Assembly: GCF_014705655.1 (NCBI RefSeq)
Contig: NZ_JACXIY010000012.1
Span: 1-64,000 of the forward strand
Source: Paenibacillus arenilitoris
GTDB lineage: Bacteria > Bacillota > Bacilli > Paenibacillales > Paenibacillaceae
Direction of reading: 5' to 3'
DNA length: 64,000 nucleotides
Below are positions 27,711 to 36,396 of the stretch, piece after piece. The notes below the pieces were generated by a model that worked only from the letters and a program-made list of their open reading frames with translations, was not told where the DNA came from and searched no databases. Position 1 is the first letter of the stretch. Every line of letters starts with the position of its first letter. A program made the translations under genes and the position numbers.

Positions 27711-28598
27711 CTACCCGTCGCCGTCCGCCGGATTGGCGGCATGGGGCCGCTGCCGGAATTCGCTGGGCGAGAGTCCCGTTTCTTTTTTGAAGTTATTGCT
27801 GAAATAGTGGATGCTCGCATAACCGAGCGCATCCGCGATCGCTTCGATCGCCTCTCCCCGCAGCAGCGCTTGCTTCGCCTGCCTGGTCCGCTCGGCGATC
27901 AGGTAATGCTTCGGATTTTGCCCGACCTCCCGGTTGAAAACGACGGAGAAATGACCCGGATGATAGCCGCATAGCCCGGCCAGCTCGCGAACCGTCCACT
28001 TCCGGCCCGGCTGCTGGCGAATCGCGTCCAGCGCCGGCCCGATCCTTCCGGCCGGTTCTTCCGCCTGCGATCGCAAAGCGGTGCGAACGACGAGCGTCAG
28101 CAATTCCATTATCAGGGCGCGCAGCGCGAAGGGATAGGCGGCATGCGCGCCGGCATACTCCTTGACGATGCGCGTGAACAACGGCTCCGCGAGGACGATC
28201 GAGAAGCGGCTCGGCAGCTCGAGGTCGGCCGCTCCCGGAATCGCGATGCGGAACCTCTCGGGCTCCGCCGCGAGCTGCGCCGAAGAGGCTTCCCGGATCA
28301 GATAGGCCGGATGGACGGGTACGGGGCTGTCGCTGCGGAACGCGAAGTGAACGCTATAGTATTCGGTCTCCTTCGTCGTCGCGAGCAGATGGGCGCTGCC
28401 CGGTCCCAGCATTACGCATTCGCCGGGGGAGATGCGGCAGCGGCTCCGCCCCGACTGCAGCACGGCTTCACCGGATACGACGTGAAAGAACTGCCAATCG
28501 GGGATGAACCGCGGGCCCCACTGCACGTTCGGGCCGGCGGCGTCGCGGCTGGCGAAATTAACGGCGGGGCTGCAATCGAACAGCGAGCCCAGGTGCAT
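27711..28598 (-). CDS. AraC family transcriptional regulator with cupin sensor domain
   Basis: A 295-residue one-component regulator. The N-terminal cupin-like ligand domain (about 1-165, including RCRISPGECVMLGPG) is followed by a C-terminal AraC double helix-turn-helix (about 190-290, with ELAGLCGYHPGHFS and ALGYASIHYFSNNFKKETG). The ATG at 28598 is about ten bases after AGGAGG. It is divergent from the PhyH-type dioxygenase gene; in Paenibacilli such AraC/PhyH neighbours are frequent, and control of that gene is the simplest reading. The ligand may be a sugar or a sugar-derived compound. Confidence 0.92.
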   Translation of the reverse strand: MHLGSLFDCSPAVNFASRDAAGPNVQWGPRFIPDWQFFHVVSGEAVLQSGRSRCRISPGECVMLGPGSAHLLATTKETEYYSVHFAFRSDSPVPVHPAYLIREASSAQLAAEPERFRIAIPGAADLELPSRFSIVLAEPLFTRIVKEYAGAHAAYPFALRALIMELLTLVVRTALRSQAEEPAGRIGPALDAIRQQPGRKWTVRELAGLCGYHPGHFSVVFNREVGQNPKHYLIAERTRQAKQALLRGEAIEAIADALGYASIHYFSNNFKKETGLSPSEFRQRPHAANPADGDG

Positions 28599-28740
28599 GG
28601 CGATCAAGCCTCCTGCTCTAAGCAATCTTGAAAAAACGTAAATCTCTCCGGTATTTGTCTAAATACGTCCCGATGCTCCTACTGTATAGTTAAAGCGCAT
28701 ACAAAATCAACTTCATTTTTAACGGAGGTGCGCTATAGCG

Positions 28741-29577
28741 ATGTTGTCGGAAACGCAAGTGAAGCAGTTCGAGCGGGACGGTTTTCTTAAAGGGGATGTC
28801 GTATTAAGCGAGGACGAGGTTGAGGCGCTGCGCGCCGAGCTGCAGGACGTCATGGACGGGAAGACCGTCAACAAGCCGATTCTGAACCGCAACATGCTGG
28901 ACTCCGGGTCGCTCTACGACAATATGAAAATGACGGTAAGCGAGCGGGTCGTGCAAATCGTCAACATCTGGATGGCGAGCGACGTCTTCTTCCGGCATGC
29001 TTCGAACCGCCGGATATGCGAGGAGATCGCGCAGCTCTCGGGAACCGGCACCGTCCGCATCTGGCACGATCAGGTCCAATACAAGCCCCCGGTATCGGGC
29101 GGTCCGACGGGCTGGCACCAGGATCACCCGCTGTGGCCGATCATCCAGCCGGCCGATCTCGTCAGCGCCTGGGTGGCGCTGGACGACGCGGTCATCGAGA
29201 ACGGCTGCATGTGGATGGTGCCCGGCAGCCACAAATGGGGCAATCATCAGAAGTACTTGGCCAGCGACCAAAACTTCATGCCGTACCATAAGCAGCCCGA
29301 GCTGCTGCCCGAGGGCGCAATCGTGAAGGCCGTGCCGTTCGAGATCAAGAAAGGGCAAGTCGGTTATCACCACTGCATGACCTGGCACGGCAGCCCGCAT
29401 AACCGCTCCGACCTGCACCGCCGGGCCATCGCGGTTCACTACATGCCGGGCCATACGAGATACGAGCCGTCGGCGAACCATCCGATGCACGATTACGTGA
29501 ACGTGAAAGCCGGCGAAATTCTTCAAGGCGACCATTTTCCCGTCGTGTACACGACGCCGACGAGCAAGATGGCTTGA
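28741..29577 (+). CDS. Phytanoyl-CoA dioxygenase (PhyH) family protein
   Basis: A 278-residue Fe(II)/2-oxoglutarate-dependent oxygenase. The metal site is visible: HxD in GWHQDHP (near residue 125) and a distal His in HHCMTWHGSPHNRS (near residue 220) with the downstream Arg that binds 2-oxoglutarate. GGAGGTG precedes the ATG. Bacterial PhyH proteins hydroxylate diverse small molecules, and the substrate is not evident. Probably regulated by the divergent AraC-type gene. A bidirectional terminator follows at 29616. Confidence 0.92.
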   Translation: MLSETQVKQFERDGFLKGDVVLSEDEVEALRAELQDVMDGKTVNKPILNRNMLDSGSLYDNMKMTVSERVVQIVNIWMASDVFFRHASNRRICEEIAQLSGTGTVRIWHDQVQYKPPVSGGPTGWHQDHPLWPIIQPADLVSAWVALDDAVIENGCMWMVPGSHKWGNHQKYLASDQNFMPYHKQPELLPEGAIVKAVPFEIKKGQVGYHHCMTWHGSPHNRSDLHRRAIAVHYMPGHTRYEPSANHPMHDYVNVKAGEILQGDHFPVVYTTPTSKMA

Positions 29578-29615
29578 AGGCGGCCTGTCCGCATTCGTCA
29601 TCGTTCGTCCAAAAG

Positions 29616-29655
29616 CAAGGAGCAGCTGCCGCGGCCGCTGCTCCTTGTTCCTTAT
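29616..29655. terminator. Bidirectional terminator between convergent genes
   Basis: CAAGGAGCAGC (29616-29626) pairs with GCTGCTCCTTG (29637-29647), an 11-bp stem; AAAA precedes and TTCCTTAT follows. It separates the PhyH gene from the leftward hydrolase gene. Confidence 0.78.
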
Positions 29656-29670
29656 CGTAAGCGAATCTCG

Positions 29671-30231
29671 CTACGGCGCCGCAATATCCCGGGCAACGGC
29701 GCCCAGGACGTTATGGAAGAGATGCCCGCCTCCGTCGAGCTCCCGGCATACGGCCCCGGGAAGCTTGTCCGCGTACCGCGCGAGGTGGTCGAAGGGAACG
29801 ATTTCATCGTCGCGGCTGTGATAGATGAAAATCGGAAGCGCCGAGGGCAGCTTGGATGCGAAGCCTTCGCGCAGCGCATAGTCGCCGACTTCCCAGTCGA
29901 CGGCGCCCCAATAGGGAGGCGCGAGGAGGAAAAGGCCGGCAATCGGCGGACTCGTATGCGACTCCGATAACAATTTCAATAGAACGGAGGCGCCCAGCGA
30001 ATGCCCGACGGCAATCGCATTGCCATTGCCCGCGGTAAGCCGTTCCTCGATTAAGCCGCGCCAAGCCGCATAGTCGGGGCTGTCCTCGTCGGGCATTCTC
30101 GGACAGCAAATTTCGTATGCAGGACCGAGCAGCGATTGCAGCGTCATCGCCATATGCCGGCCCGCCTCGTAAGCGCCGTGTCCGCCTCCGTGGATGAAAA
30201 GCAGTTGCTTCTTCAGTGCCTCCACCTCCAT
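29671..30231 (-). CDS. Small alpha/beta serine hydrolase
   Basis: A 186-residue alpha/beta hydrolase of the RBBP9/YdeN size class. The oxyanion-region motif is FIHGGGHGAYEAG, the nucleophile Ser lies in VGHSLGASVLL (about residue 78), the acid Asp in YHSRDDEIVP (about residue 139) and the catalytic His in GGGHLFHN (about residue 168), so a complete triad is present. It stands alone between a convergent dioxygenase and a divergent methyltransferase gene. The substrate is unknown. Confidence 0.87.
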   Translation of the reverse strand: MEVEALKKQLLFIHGGGHGAYEAGRHMAMTLQSLLGPAYEICCPRMPDEDSPDYAAWRGLIEERLTAGNGNAIAVGHSLGASVLLKLLSESHTSPPIAGLFLLAPPYWGAVDWEVGDYALREGFASKLPSALPIFIYHSRDDEIVPFDHLARYADKLPGAVCRELDGGGHLFHNVLGAVARDIAAP

Positions 30232-30425
30232 CGTTTCGTCAAAATTCCGTCTGTCCGAATTGTAGCATATCAGGCGACAAACGATTTCTTCTCGTTTGCT
30301 GTTTGGCCTCGCCGGACATGGAGATAGCGGTAATTATTGATTAAAATTATTCTATCCTGTGGATTGCGGCGGAGCGTTAATGGTAAAGTACTAACGAACA
30401 ATGATGTCGGGGGGAATGGACTGCG

Positions 30426-31160
30426 ATGCAACAGAACAAATACGACGATTCCGCTTTTTTTGCGAATTACAGCCGGATGCCGCGCTCGACCGGCGGTCTT
30501 GACGCCGCCGGGGAATGGGAAGATTTTCGCGCCTTGCTGCCCGACCTTCGAGGCGCCAAGGTGCTGGATCTCGGCTGCGGCTTCGGGTGGCATTGCCGGT
30601 ACGCGCGCGAGCAGGGGGCCAGCTCCGTCGTCGGCATCGACCTTTCGGAAAAGATGCTGGAGCGCGCCAGGGCGATGACCGACGATCCGGGAATCGAGTA
30701 CCGCCGCCTGGCGATCGAGGACTTCGAATTCGGCGCGGAGCGGTTCGACGCGGTCATCAGCTCGCTGGCGTTCCACTACGTCGAGCGCTTCGACCTGCTC
30801 TGCCGGAACGTGCATCGAGCGCTCGAGCCCGGGGGATCCTTCGTGATCTCGGTCGAGCATCCGATCTTCACCGCGCTCGCCGCCCAAGACTGGCACTACG
30901 GCCCCGAGGGAGAGGCCCTGCATTGGCCGGTCGACGATTACCATAGCGAGGGCGCAAGGGAGGCGAGGTTTCTTGGCCATGACGTCGTCAAATACCATCG
31001 CACCGTCGCTTCCTACGTGAACGGCTTAATCGAAGCGGGCTTCGCCATCCGCAAGCTTTCCGAGCTGCAGCCGACCGAGGAGATGCTGGCCCGGAATCCC
31101 GAGTGGCGGGAAGCCGTGCGGCGTCCGATTTTTTTCTTGATCGCGGCGGTCAAAAATTAA
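30426..31160 (+). CDS. Class I SAM-dependent methyltransferase
   Basis: A 244-residue Methyltransf_11/25-type enzyme. The SAM-binding motif VLDLGCGFGWHCRYA (from about residue 42), the acidic post-I residue in VVGIDLSEKML and the motif FDAVISSLAFHYV are all present, so it should be active. The C-terminal part (VKYHRTVASYVNGLIEAGF) resembles YcgJ/UbiE-like small-molecule methyltransferases. GGGGGAATGGACTGCG precedes the ATG. It is a single-gene unit with unknown substrate. Confidence 0.9.
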   Translation: MQQNKYDDSAFFANYSRMPRSTGGLDAAGEWEDFRALLPDLRGAKVLDLGCGFGWHCRYAREQGASSVVGIDLSEKMLERARAMTDDPGIEYRRLAIEDFEFGAERFDAVISSLAFHYVERFDLLCRNVHRALEPGGSFVISVEHPIFTALAAQDWHYGPEGEALHWPVDDYHSEGAREARFLGHDVVKYHRTVASYVNGLIEAGFAIRKLSELQPTEEMLARNPEWREAVRRPIFFLIAAVKN

Positions 31161-31265
31161 TTCATCCGGACGCATCGACCTTTAACCGTTCAAGAACGGA
31201 CCGGAACCGGGGATGCCTTTTCCCGAATTATGTGAAAACGTTAATCCTACTGCCCCTGACGGCTG

Positions 31266-31274
31266 TGTTATAAT
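31266..31274 (+). promoter_or_regulatory. Extended -10 promoter of the SleB-type gene
   Basis: TGTTATAAT gives a perfect TATAAT (31269-31274) with the extended TG. No good -35 is seen 17 bp upstream. It lies 53 bases before the ATG. Confidence 0.55.
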
Positions 31275-31326
31275 ACGGCGGAGACCTATGATAACGGATT
31301 CATAGCATGTACGCTGGGAGGTAGTC

Positions 31327-32328
31327 ATGAACGGAAGAAGGAAGCCGGCAGGCAAACGGTTACTTATAACGGTATGGGCGATGCTCCTGATCTGCGTCTG
31401 GCCGCTGTCCGCCGCCGCGGCGCAGCAAGAGAAGGCCGAAATCGCGAAGGGCGTATCGGTTACGCTGGACGGGGAAGCCGTGAAGCTCTCGGATCCGGCA
31501 AGAGCGCTGGATGGCAGGCTGTTTATGCCTGTTGCCCATATCGCCTCGCTATTCGGCGCGAAGATCGAATGGGATAAAGTAAATGAAGAAGCAACGATAC
31601 ATAACGCTTACGGAGATACGATCGTGCTCGGCAACGGCGTGCCGGTCGTCTATTTTAACAAAGGCCGCTACATGATGGACGAGGCGCCGTTCATCTTCGA
31701 GGGCAGGATGTACATTCCGCTTCGCCATGTCGCGGAGCTGATGCATGCGAAGGTTTATTGGAACGCGGCGACGGAGACGGCCGAATTGCAAACCGTGCAG
31801 CCGGCCGTCGTGGCGGACGGGTACGGGCTTGCCGAGATCGGCGAGCAGTACGGAAGCAGCAGCGCGGAGCTGCTGAAGCGGAATGGGCTGGAGAGCGCCG
31901 AAAGCGTCAAGGCCGGTACCGAGCTGCGCGTCGTCGTGCCGGCCGTGCTGGCCAACGAAGCGGAGCCGTTCACCGAGAAGGATCTGCAGCTGCTTGCCAA
32001 AATTACGCAAATCGAAGCGGGCAGTGAATCGTACGAGGGGCAGCTCGGCGTAGCGAACGTCATCCTCAACAGGGTGAAGAGCTCAAGCTTCCCGGACACG
32101 ATCCATGGCGTCATCTATGCGGGCAGCCAGTTCCCTCCCGCGCACAACGGCCTGCTGGACAAAAGCAAGCCGAACGCCAGCGTGCTGCGCGCCGCCAAGG
32201 ACGCCTTGAACGGGAAAAACAACGTGGTCGGGGCGGTCTATTTCTTCAATCCCGAAATTTCAAAAGGATCGTTCTGGTCGAGTCTGGACGTCGTCGCCAC
32301 GATCGGTCACCACAGCTTCGCGAAATAG
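31327..32328 (+). CDS. Exported SleB-type cell-wall hydrolase with copper-amine-oxidase-N and LysM-like regions
   Basis: A 333-residue exported protein. After a signal peptide (about 1-35, ending AAA) comes a Cu_amine_oxidN1-type domain (about 45-155, with FMPVAHIASLFGA and YIPLRHVAELMHA). A LysM-like peptidoglycan-binding stretch follows (about 163-205, with LAEIGEQYGSSSAELLKRN), then a C-terminal Hydrolase_2/SleB domain with the catalytic Glu in ITQIEAGSESYEGQLGVANV (about residue 236). SleB-family enzymes are lytic transglycosylases acting on spore cortex or vegetative peptidoglycan. AGGAGGT-like sequence (GGGAGGTAGTC) precedes the ATG. It is a single gene with its own promoter and strong terminator. 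Confidence 0.92.
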   Translation: MNGRRKPAGKRLLITVWAMLLICVWPLSAAAAQQEKAEIAKGVSVTLDGEAVKLSDPARALDGRLFMPVAHIASLFGAKIEWDKVNEEATIHNAYGDTIVLGNGVPVVYFNKGRYMMDEAPFIFEGRMYIPLRHVAELMHAKVYWNAATETAELQTVQPAVVADGYGLAEIGEQYGSSSAELLKRNGLESAESVKAGTELRVVVPAVLANEAEPFTEKDLQLLAKITQIEAGSESYEGQLGVANVILNRVKSSSFPDTIHGVIYAGSQFPPAHNGLLDKSKPNASVLRAAKDALNGKNNVVGAVYFFNPEISKGSFWSSLDVVATIGHHSFAK

Positions 32329-32356
32329 CGGGGGCCCTAGTCCCCCATTCCAAACC

Positions 32357-32387
32357 GTCGATCGGGCAGTGCCCGGTCGACTTTTTT
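32357..32387 (+). terminator. Strong intrinsic terminator after the SleB-type gene
   Basis: An 11-bp stem GTCGATCGGGC/GCCCGGTCGAC (32357-32367 and 32371-32381, one G-U pair), a 3-nt loop and six T's (32382-32387). The following 229 bases to 32616 show no gene; only the upstream region of the next lipoprotein. Confidence 0.9.
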
Positions 32388-32616
32388 GCCGTGTTGGGGC
32401 TGCTATATGCGCTGCCGCTCGCGTTCGCCCGCGTCGCACGATGCGCCGATTTTCGCGCCGCCCCATATGCCGCCCCCTCGCGCGCCGCCCGGTCAAACGG
32501 GCATTCGCGGAAGAGTACGGCTGCCGAATCGGTCGCGGCCGCCAATCGCCTCTTTTTCGCGCTGCTGAAACCTTTGCGCCCCGCGCAGCGTCTACCCTTC
32601 AAAGGAGTTGATAAGG

Positions 32617-33558
32617 ATGGGGAAACGGAAAAGGATCATCTTTCTCGCCCTGCTCTGCATCGCATCCCTGCTGACGGCATGCGGGCTGGGAAGCAACGGT
32701 TCGACGAAGCCGCCGGAGGAGGAAGAGACGGAGCCGGTTCAAGCGATCGACAAGGGGTATTTGATCCGGAAGGACGAAAGCCGCTGGTTCATTACGTCGT
32801 ACAAAGAGAGAGACGGCAACGCCTATATCGATGCCTATTCGTTCGCGATCAGCGACAAGACGGCAATGACGGATAGCGGCGGCCGGCGTATCGCGCCGGA
32901 CCAAATACCGCTCGGCGCGCAGGTCGACGTCTGGAATGCCGGCCCGGTGGCGGAATCGTATCCGATGCAGACCGACGCCGCCAAGATCGTCCTGCACGCG
33001 GATACGCCGGATGCGCCGGAAGACGGAATCGGCCGGACGGAAGCGATAGCGGCCGCATTGGAGACGCGGAACGGGGCGGTCCTCGCAAGGGCGGTGAAGA
33101 CCGTCGAGCTGGATACGGACAACGGCTATTGGGACGTCGAGCTCGCGGAATACGAAATGATCGATCAGCCGATCCGCGTGCGGGTTGATTCCAAGACGGG
33201 CGAGATATTGCCGGTCCCCGTGGCGGAGAACGAGGCGTTCCGCGTATTCGCTCCTCAGCCCGGCAGCGAGTCCGGCCCGACCATCACGGTCGAGGGCGAA
33301 GCCCGCGTATTCGAGGCCGCGTTCAGCTGGACGCTGGAGGACGGGCATAACGTGCTGGCGGAAGGGCATGAAATGGCGGACGGCGGCGCGCCCGCATGGG
33401 GGAAATTTAAATTCGACGTCAACTACGAGAACGCATCGCAGTCCAATATCATGTTCATTTTGTTCGTTCACAGCGCCAAGGACGGCAGCGTGGAGCATCA
33501 GCTCGTCATTCCGCTTAAAGCGCCCGAGGAGCTGATCCAATATAAGGCCGAGTCCTAG
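32617..33558 (+). CDS. Lipoprotein with DUF3221-like region and Gmad2 domain
   Basis: A 313-residue lipoprotein. The signal ends in a lipobox, LLTAC, with lipidated Cys22. An N-terminal region (DKGYLIRKDESRWFITS onward) resembles DUF3221/YobA, a PepSY-like stretch follows (about 140-200), and the C-terminal 90 residues (PTITVEGEARVFEAAFSW, WGKFKFDVNYEN) match the Gmad2 immunoglobulin-like domain associated with spore germination and secreted proteins. The start at 32617 follows AAAGGAG; the ATG nine bases earlier has no site. It is a single gene ended by a hairpin. Function is unknown. Confidence 0.85.
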   Translation: MGKRKRIIFLALLCIASLLTACGLGSNGSTKPPEEEETEPVQAIDKGYLIRKDESRWFITSYKERDGNAYIDAYSFAISDKTAMTDSGGRRIAPDQIPLGAQVDVWNAGPVAESYPMQTDAAKIVLHADTPDAPEDGIGRTEAIAAALETRNGAVLARAVKTVELDTDNGYWDVELAEYEMIDQPIRVRVDSKTGEILPVPVAENEAFRVFAPQPGSESGPTITVEGEARVFEAAFSWTLEDGHNVLAEGHEMADGGAPAWGKFKFDVNYENASQSNIMFILFVHSAKDGSVEHQLVIPLKAPEELIQYKAES

Positions 33559-33568
33559 ATAGAAACGC

Positions 33569-33612
33569 CAAACAACCATCCTCGCCCGCGAGCAAGGATG
33601 GTTGTTTGTTGT
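33569..33612. terminator. Bidirectional hairpin terminator
   Basis: CAAACAACCATCCT (33569-33582) pairs perfectly with AGGATGGTTGTTTG (33595-33608), a 14-bp stem between the lipoprotein gene and the leftward tRNA. T-rich sequence follows on the right. Confidence 0.8.
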
Positions 33613-33618
33613 GTCGTA

Positions 33619-33692
33619 TCGGAGTAGCGGGATTCGAACCCACGGCCTCACCCACCCCAAGGGTGCGCGCTACCAGACTGCGCCATACCCCG
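33619..33692 (-). tRNA. tRNA-Pro (anticodon GGG)
   Basis: On the reverse strand a full cloverleaf is seen: acceptor stem CGGGGTA/TACTCCG (one G-U pair), D arm GGCGCAGTCTGGTAGCGC, anticodon stem CACCC/GGGTG with loop TTGGGGT giving anticodon GGG, and T arm with GGTTCGAATCC. The discriminator is A and no CCA is encoded. A leftward promoter lies about 30 bases upstream. Confidence 0.95.
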
Positions 33693-33725
33693 ACATTTAC
33701 AATTGCGATGATGGCTGTAGCCCTA

Positions 33726-33755
33726 ATTATAATGGACGGATTGGGAAATTGTAAA
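33726..33755 (-). promoter_or_regulatory. Promoter of tRNA-Pro
   Basis: Reading leftward, TTTACA (33750-33755) and TATAAT (33726-33731) are separated by 18 bp. The expected transcription start is about 27 bases before the tRNA 5' end. Confidence 0.65.
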
Positions 33756-33772
33756 GACTTGGCCGCGCTCTC

Positions 33773-33788
33773 ATATACCCGGGTATAT
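33773..33788. promoter_or_regulatory. Perfect 16-bp palindrome upstream of the MFS gene
   Basis: ATATACCCGGGTATAT is a perfect palindrome in the AT-rich 160 bp before the MFS transporter gene. It could be the operator of a TetR- or MarR-like repressor encoded elsewhere; no regulator gene is adjacent. Confidence 0.5.
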
Positions 33789-33853
33789 ATAGGATATGAC
33801 TTAACATATATTTTTGTTTATTTAATAATCATTATAAAATGATCCCACGGGCC

Positions 33854-33886
33854 GGCAAGCCGTCATCCCGGCTCTCGCGGCTTGCC
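33854..33886 (+). promoter_or_regulatory. Leader hairpin before the MFS gene
   Basis: GGCAAGCCG (33854-33862) pairs with CGGCTTGCC (33878-33886) around a 15-nt loop, ending about 12 bases before the ribosome binding site. It could modulate translation of the transporter. Confidence 0.4.
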
Positions 33887-33914
33887 TATCCGCCGCAAAA
33901 AGGGGGAAAAGCTT

Positions 33915-35351
33915 ATGCATACGGAAACGCAATCGCAAAACGGAGACCGATTAATTCGCGTCCTGGCCGTCACGCTCGTCATTACCGTCATGAGCGCGAC
34001 GATGTTCAATATCGTGCTGCCGGAGATCGCCGCGGAGTTCCGGCTCACCTTGTCGCAAGCCAGCTGGGTATCTTCCGGCTTTCTGCTCGTATACGCGATC
34101 GGAACCGTCATTTACGGGAAGCTGGCCGACCGCTTCAAGCTCAAAAACGTGATGACGTTCGGCATTTTCTTTTTCGCCTTCGGATCCTTGATCGGCCTCA
34201 CGGCCGACTCCTACGGGGCGCTGCTCGCCGGCCGGATTCTGCAAGCGGCGGGCGCCGCGGTGATCCCGGCATCGGCCTCGATCATACCGGTGCGCTACTA
34301 CCCGCAGGAGAAGAGGGGGCGCGCGCTCGGCATTACGATGACGGGGCTTGCGATTGGAGCGGCGATCGGGCCGGGCGTCGCGGCCTTGGCCGTCGGCTTC
34401 CTGCATTGGCGCTGGCTGTTCCTTATGCCGATGCTCACGCTGCTCGTGTTACCGTATTTCCGCCGCTATTTAAAGGACGAACGCGGGAAGCCCGGCAGGA
34501 TGGATTGGCTCGGCGGCACACTGCTGGCCGGCGCGGTCGCGCTGCTGCTGCTGGCGATCACGTACGATTCGTGGCCGTCCGCGGCGGGCTGCGCGGCGGC
34601 GTTCGGGCTGTTCGCGCTAAGAATCCGCTCGGCGAAGGAGCCTTTCGTGAAGCCTGCCCTGTTCGGCAGCAAGGGCTACGCGCTAGGACTGGCGCTCGCT
34701 TTCCTGACGACCGGCGTCGGCTACGCGCTGCCGTTCCTAAGTCCGCAGCTGCTCGCGGAGGTGAACCGCCTCGATTCGGCCTGGATCGGCTACGTCATGG
34801 TTCCGGCGGCCGCCGCGAGCGCGCTGCTCGGACGCAAGGGCGGCAGGCTGGCCGATTCGAAAGGGAGCCCGTTTCTCTTCTTCGCGGCATCCGCTCTGCT
34901 GCTCGCCTGCTTCCTGCTCATGTCCTCGTTCGCCGGGGCGGCGCCCGCCTGGATCGCCGGCTTCCTCATCTTCGGCAACGTCGGACAATCGTTCATGCTC
35001 ATCGCCTTGAACCATTCCGTGTCGCGGACGATGTCGCAGGAGCAGGTCGGGGTAGGCATGGGCCTGATGGCCATGCTGAACTTCATGGCCGGCGCCGTAT
35101 CCGCGTCGGTGTACGGCAAGCTGATCGACCGGGGCTCGGGAGCCTCATGGAATCCGGTTCAAGAGACCCCGGAGGCGTTCGTGTTCAGCAATCTCTACTT
35201 GGCTCTTGCAGCCGTGCACGTCGTTATTTTGGCTCTGTTTTATGTTCAATTCGGCCGGGGCGGGCGCAGAATGCGCGAAAGCGGGGCGTCGAGCCCGGCC
35301 CATTCCAAAGCAACGGAAAGGATGAATAGATATGAAGGAAACCATCGGTAA
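33915..35351 (+). CDS. MFS drug exporter, 14-helix DHA2 (Tet(L)/QacA-like) type
   Basis: A 478-residue major-facilitator exporter with about 14 hydrophobic segments. Diagnostic sequences are the motif A loop GKLADRFKLKNV between helices 2 and 3 and the motif C-like GLAIGAAIGPGVAALAV in helix 5, as in proton-driven drug exporters such as Tet(L). The ATG at 33915 follows AAAAAGGGGGAAAAG; an ATG at 33882 has no site. The C-terminal 20 bases overlap the quinone oxidoreductase gene, so the pair is cotranslated. The upstream palindrome and leader hairpin suggest inducible expression. The substrate is unknown. Confidence 0.92.
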   Translation: MHTETQSQNGDRLIRVLAVTLVITVMSATMFNIVLPEIAAEFRLTLSQASWVSSGFLLVYAIGTVIYGKLADRFKLKNVMTFGIFFFAFGSLIGLTADSYGALLAGRILQAAGAAVIPASASIIPVRYYPQEKRGRALGITMTGLAIGAAIGPGVAALAVGFLHWRWLFLMPMLTLLVLPYFRRYLKDERGKPGRMDWLGGTLLAGAVALLLLAITYDSWPSAAGCAAAFGLFALRIRSAKEPFVKPALFGSKGYALGLALAFLTTGVGYALPFLSPQLLAEVNRLDSAWIGYVMVPAAAASALLGRKGGRLADSKGSPFLFFAASALLLACFLLMSSFAGAAPAWIAGFLIFGNVGQSFMLIALNHSVSRTMSQEQVGVGMGLMAMLNFMAGAVSASVYGKLIDRGSGASWNPVQETPEAFVFSNLYLALAAVHVVILALFYVQFGRGGRRMRESGASSPAHSKATERMNRYEGNHR

Positions 35352-36264
35352 AATGAAGGCGGCGGCAATTGCCGCATTCGGCGGGCCCGAGATGCTGCGG
35401 TTAACCGAATTCGACGCTCCCGAGCCGGGGCCCGGCGAGGTTCGCGTCCGGGTAAGGGCCGCCGGCGTGCAGCCGGTCGATTGCGCGGCGCGCTCGGGCT
35501 GGAGCCCGCCCGGCCTGTCGCCGTCGCTGCCGCTTATCGTCGGCAACGAATTCGCCGGCGTCATAGACCGCCTCGGCGACGGCGTAGAGGGGTTCGCGGC
35601 AGGCGACGAGGTGCTCGGCTTCCGGTCGCTCGGCTGCTACGCCGAATACGTCGTCGTTTCCGCCGCGCAGCTGGCCGCCAAGCCGCCGGGTATGCCGTGG
35701 GAAATCGCCGGCGGCTTATCCGGCGCCGGCCAGACGGCGCATACCGCCATGGAAGAGCTCCGCGTCGGCCCGGGCGATACCGTCCTGATAAACGGCGCTG
35801 CCGGGGGAGTCGGCACCGTCGCCGTACAGGTGGCCAGAGAACGCGGAGCGGCTGTTATCGCGACGGGGCGAGAGGAGAACCACGACTATTTGCGGTCGCT
35901 CGGCGCCGTTCCGGTCACATACGAGGAAGGTCTGGCCGACCGGATCAGGGTGCTCGCGCCGAGAGGCGTGGACGCTGCGCTCGACGCCGCGGGAGGCCTT
36001 GGCCTTGCGGTCGCCGTGGAGCTGGTGGAGGACAAGGACCGCATCGGGACGATATATGCCTTCGATCGGTACAAAGAGCTCGGCGTCCGCTGGATTTCCA
36101 GCAAGCGCAGCGCGGCCCGGTTAAGCGAGCTGGTCGATCTGTACGTGAAAGGCAAGCTTCGCGTACACGTCAGAAAGACGTACCCGCTCGAGCAGGCCGC
36201 CGAAGCCCACAGGGAAATCGAGACCGGTCACGGCCGGGGCAAAATCGTGCTCACGATCGAATGA
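35332..36264 (+). CDS. NADP-dependent quinone oxidoreductase/zinc-free MDR family protein
   Basis: A 310-residue medium-chain dehydrogenase/reductase of the quinone oxidoreductase branch. The GroES-like N-terminus (EPGPGEVRVRVRAAGVQPVD) is followed by the nucleotide-binding motif INGAAGGVGTVAVQVA (about residue 150). The structural and catalytic zinc cysteines of alcohol dehydrogenases are absent, as in quinone reductases and enoyl reductases. Its ATG at 35332 lies inside the end of the MFS gene; an alternative ATG is at 35353. Cotranscription with the exporter suggests detoxification of a quinone-like or electrophilic compound (inference). Confidence 0.9.
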   Translation: MKETIGKMKAAAIAAFGGPEMLRLTEFDAPEPGPGEVRVRVRAAGVQPVDCAARSGWSPPGLSPSLPLIVGNEFAGVIDRLGDGVEGFAAGDEVLGFRSLGCYAEYVVVSAAQLAAKPPGMPWEIAGGLSGAGQTAHTAMEELRVGPGDTVLINGAAGGVGTVAVQVARERGAAVIATGREENHDYLRSLGAVPVTYEEGLADRIRVLAPRGVDAALDAAGGLGLAVAVELVEDKDRIGTIYAFDRYKELGVRWISSKRSAARLSELVDLYVKGKLRVHVRKTYPLEQAAEAHREIETGHGRGKIVLTIE

Positions 36265-36269
36265 ACGGG

Positions 36270-36301
36270 CCGGCCGCGGCGACGCGGCCGGTTTTCATTT
36301 T
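36270..36301 (+). terminator. Intrinsic terminator after the oxidoreductase gene
   Basis: CCGGCCGCG (36270-36278) and CGCGGCCGG (36283-36291) form a 9-bp stem with a GCGA tetraloop followed by TTTTCATTTT. Confidence 0.85.
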
Positions 36302-36396
36302 GCGTAAAGTCCGGGTGCGAGCCTATTATAGATGCCGGCAAAATGGGGAATAACTGCGGGGAAGCAACGAAATAATGTCACGCAGGTGATCGGCCG

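Noticed and set aside
33839..35329. A 496-codon rightward frame overlapping the MFS gene
   Set aside because: Out of frame with the clear 14-helix transporter at 33915-35351; Arg-rich with no membrane segments.
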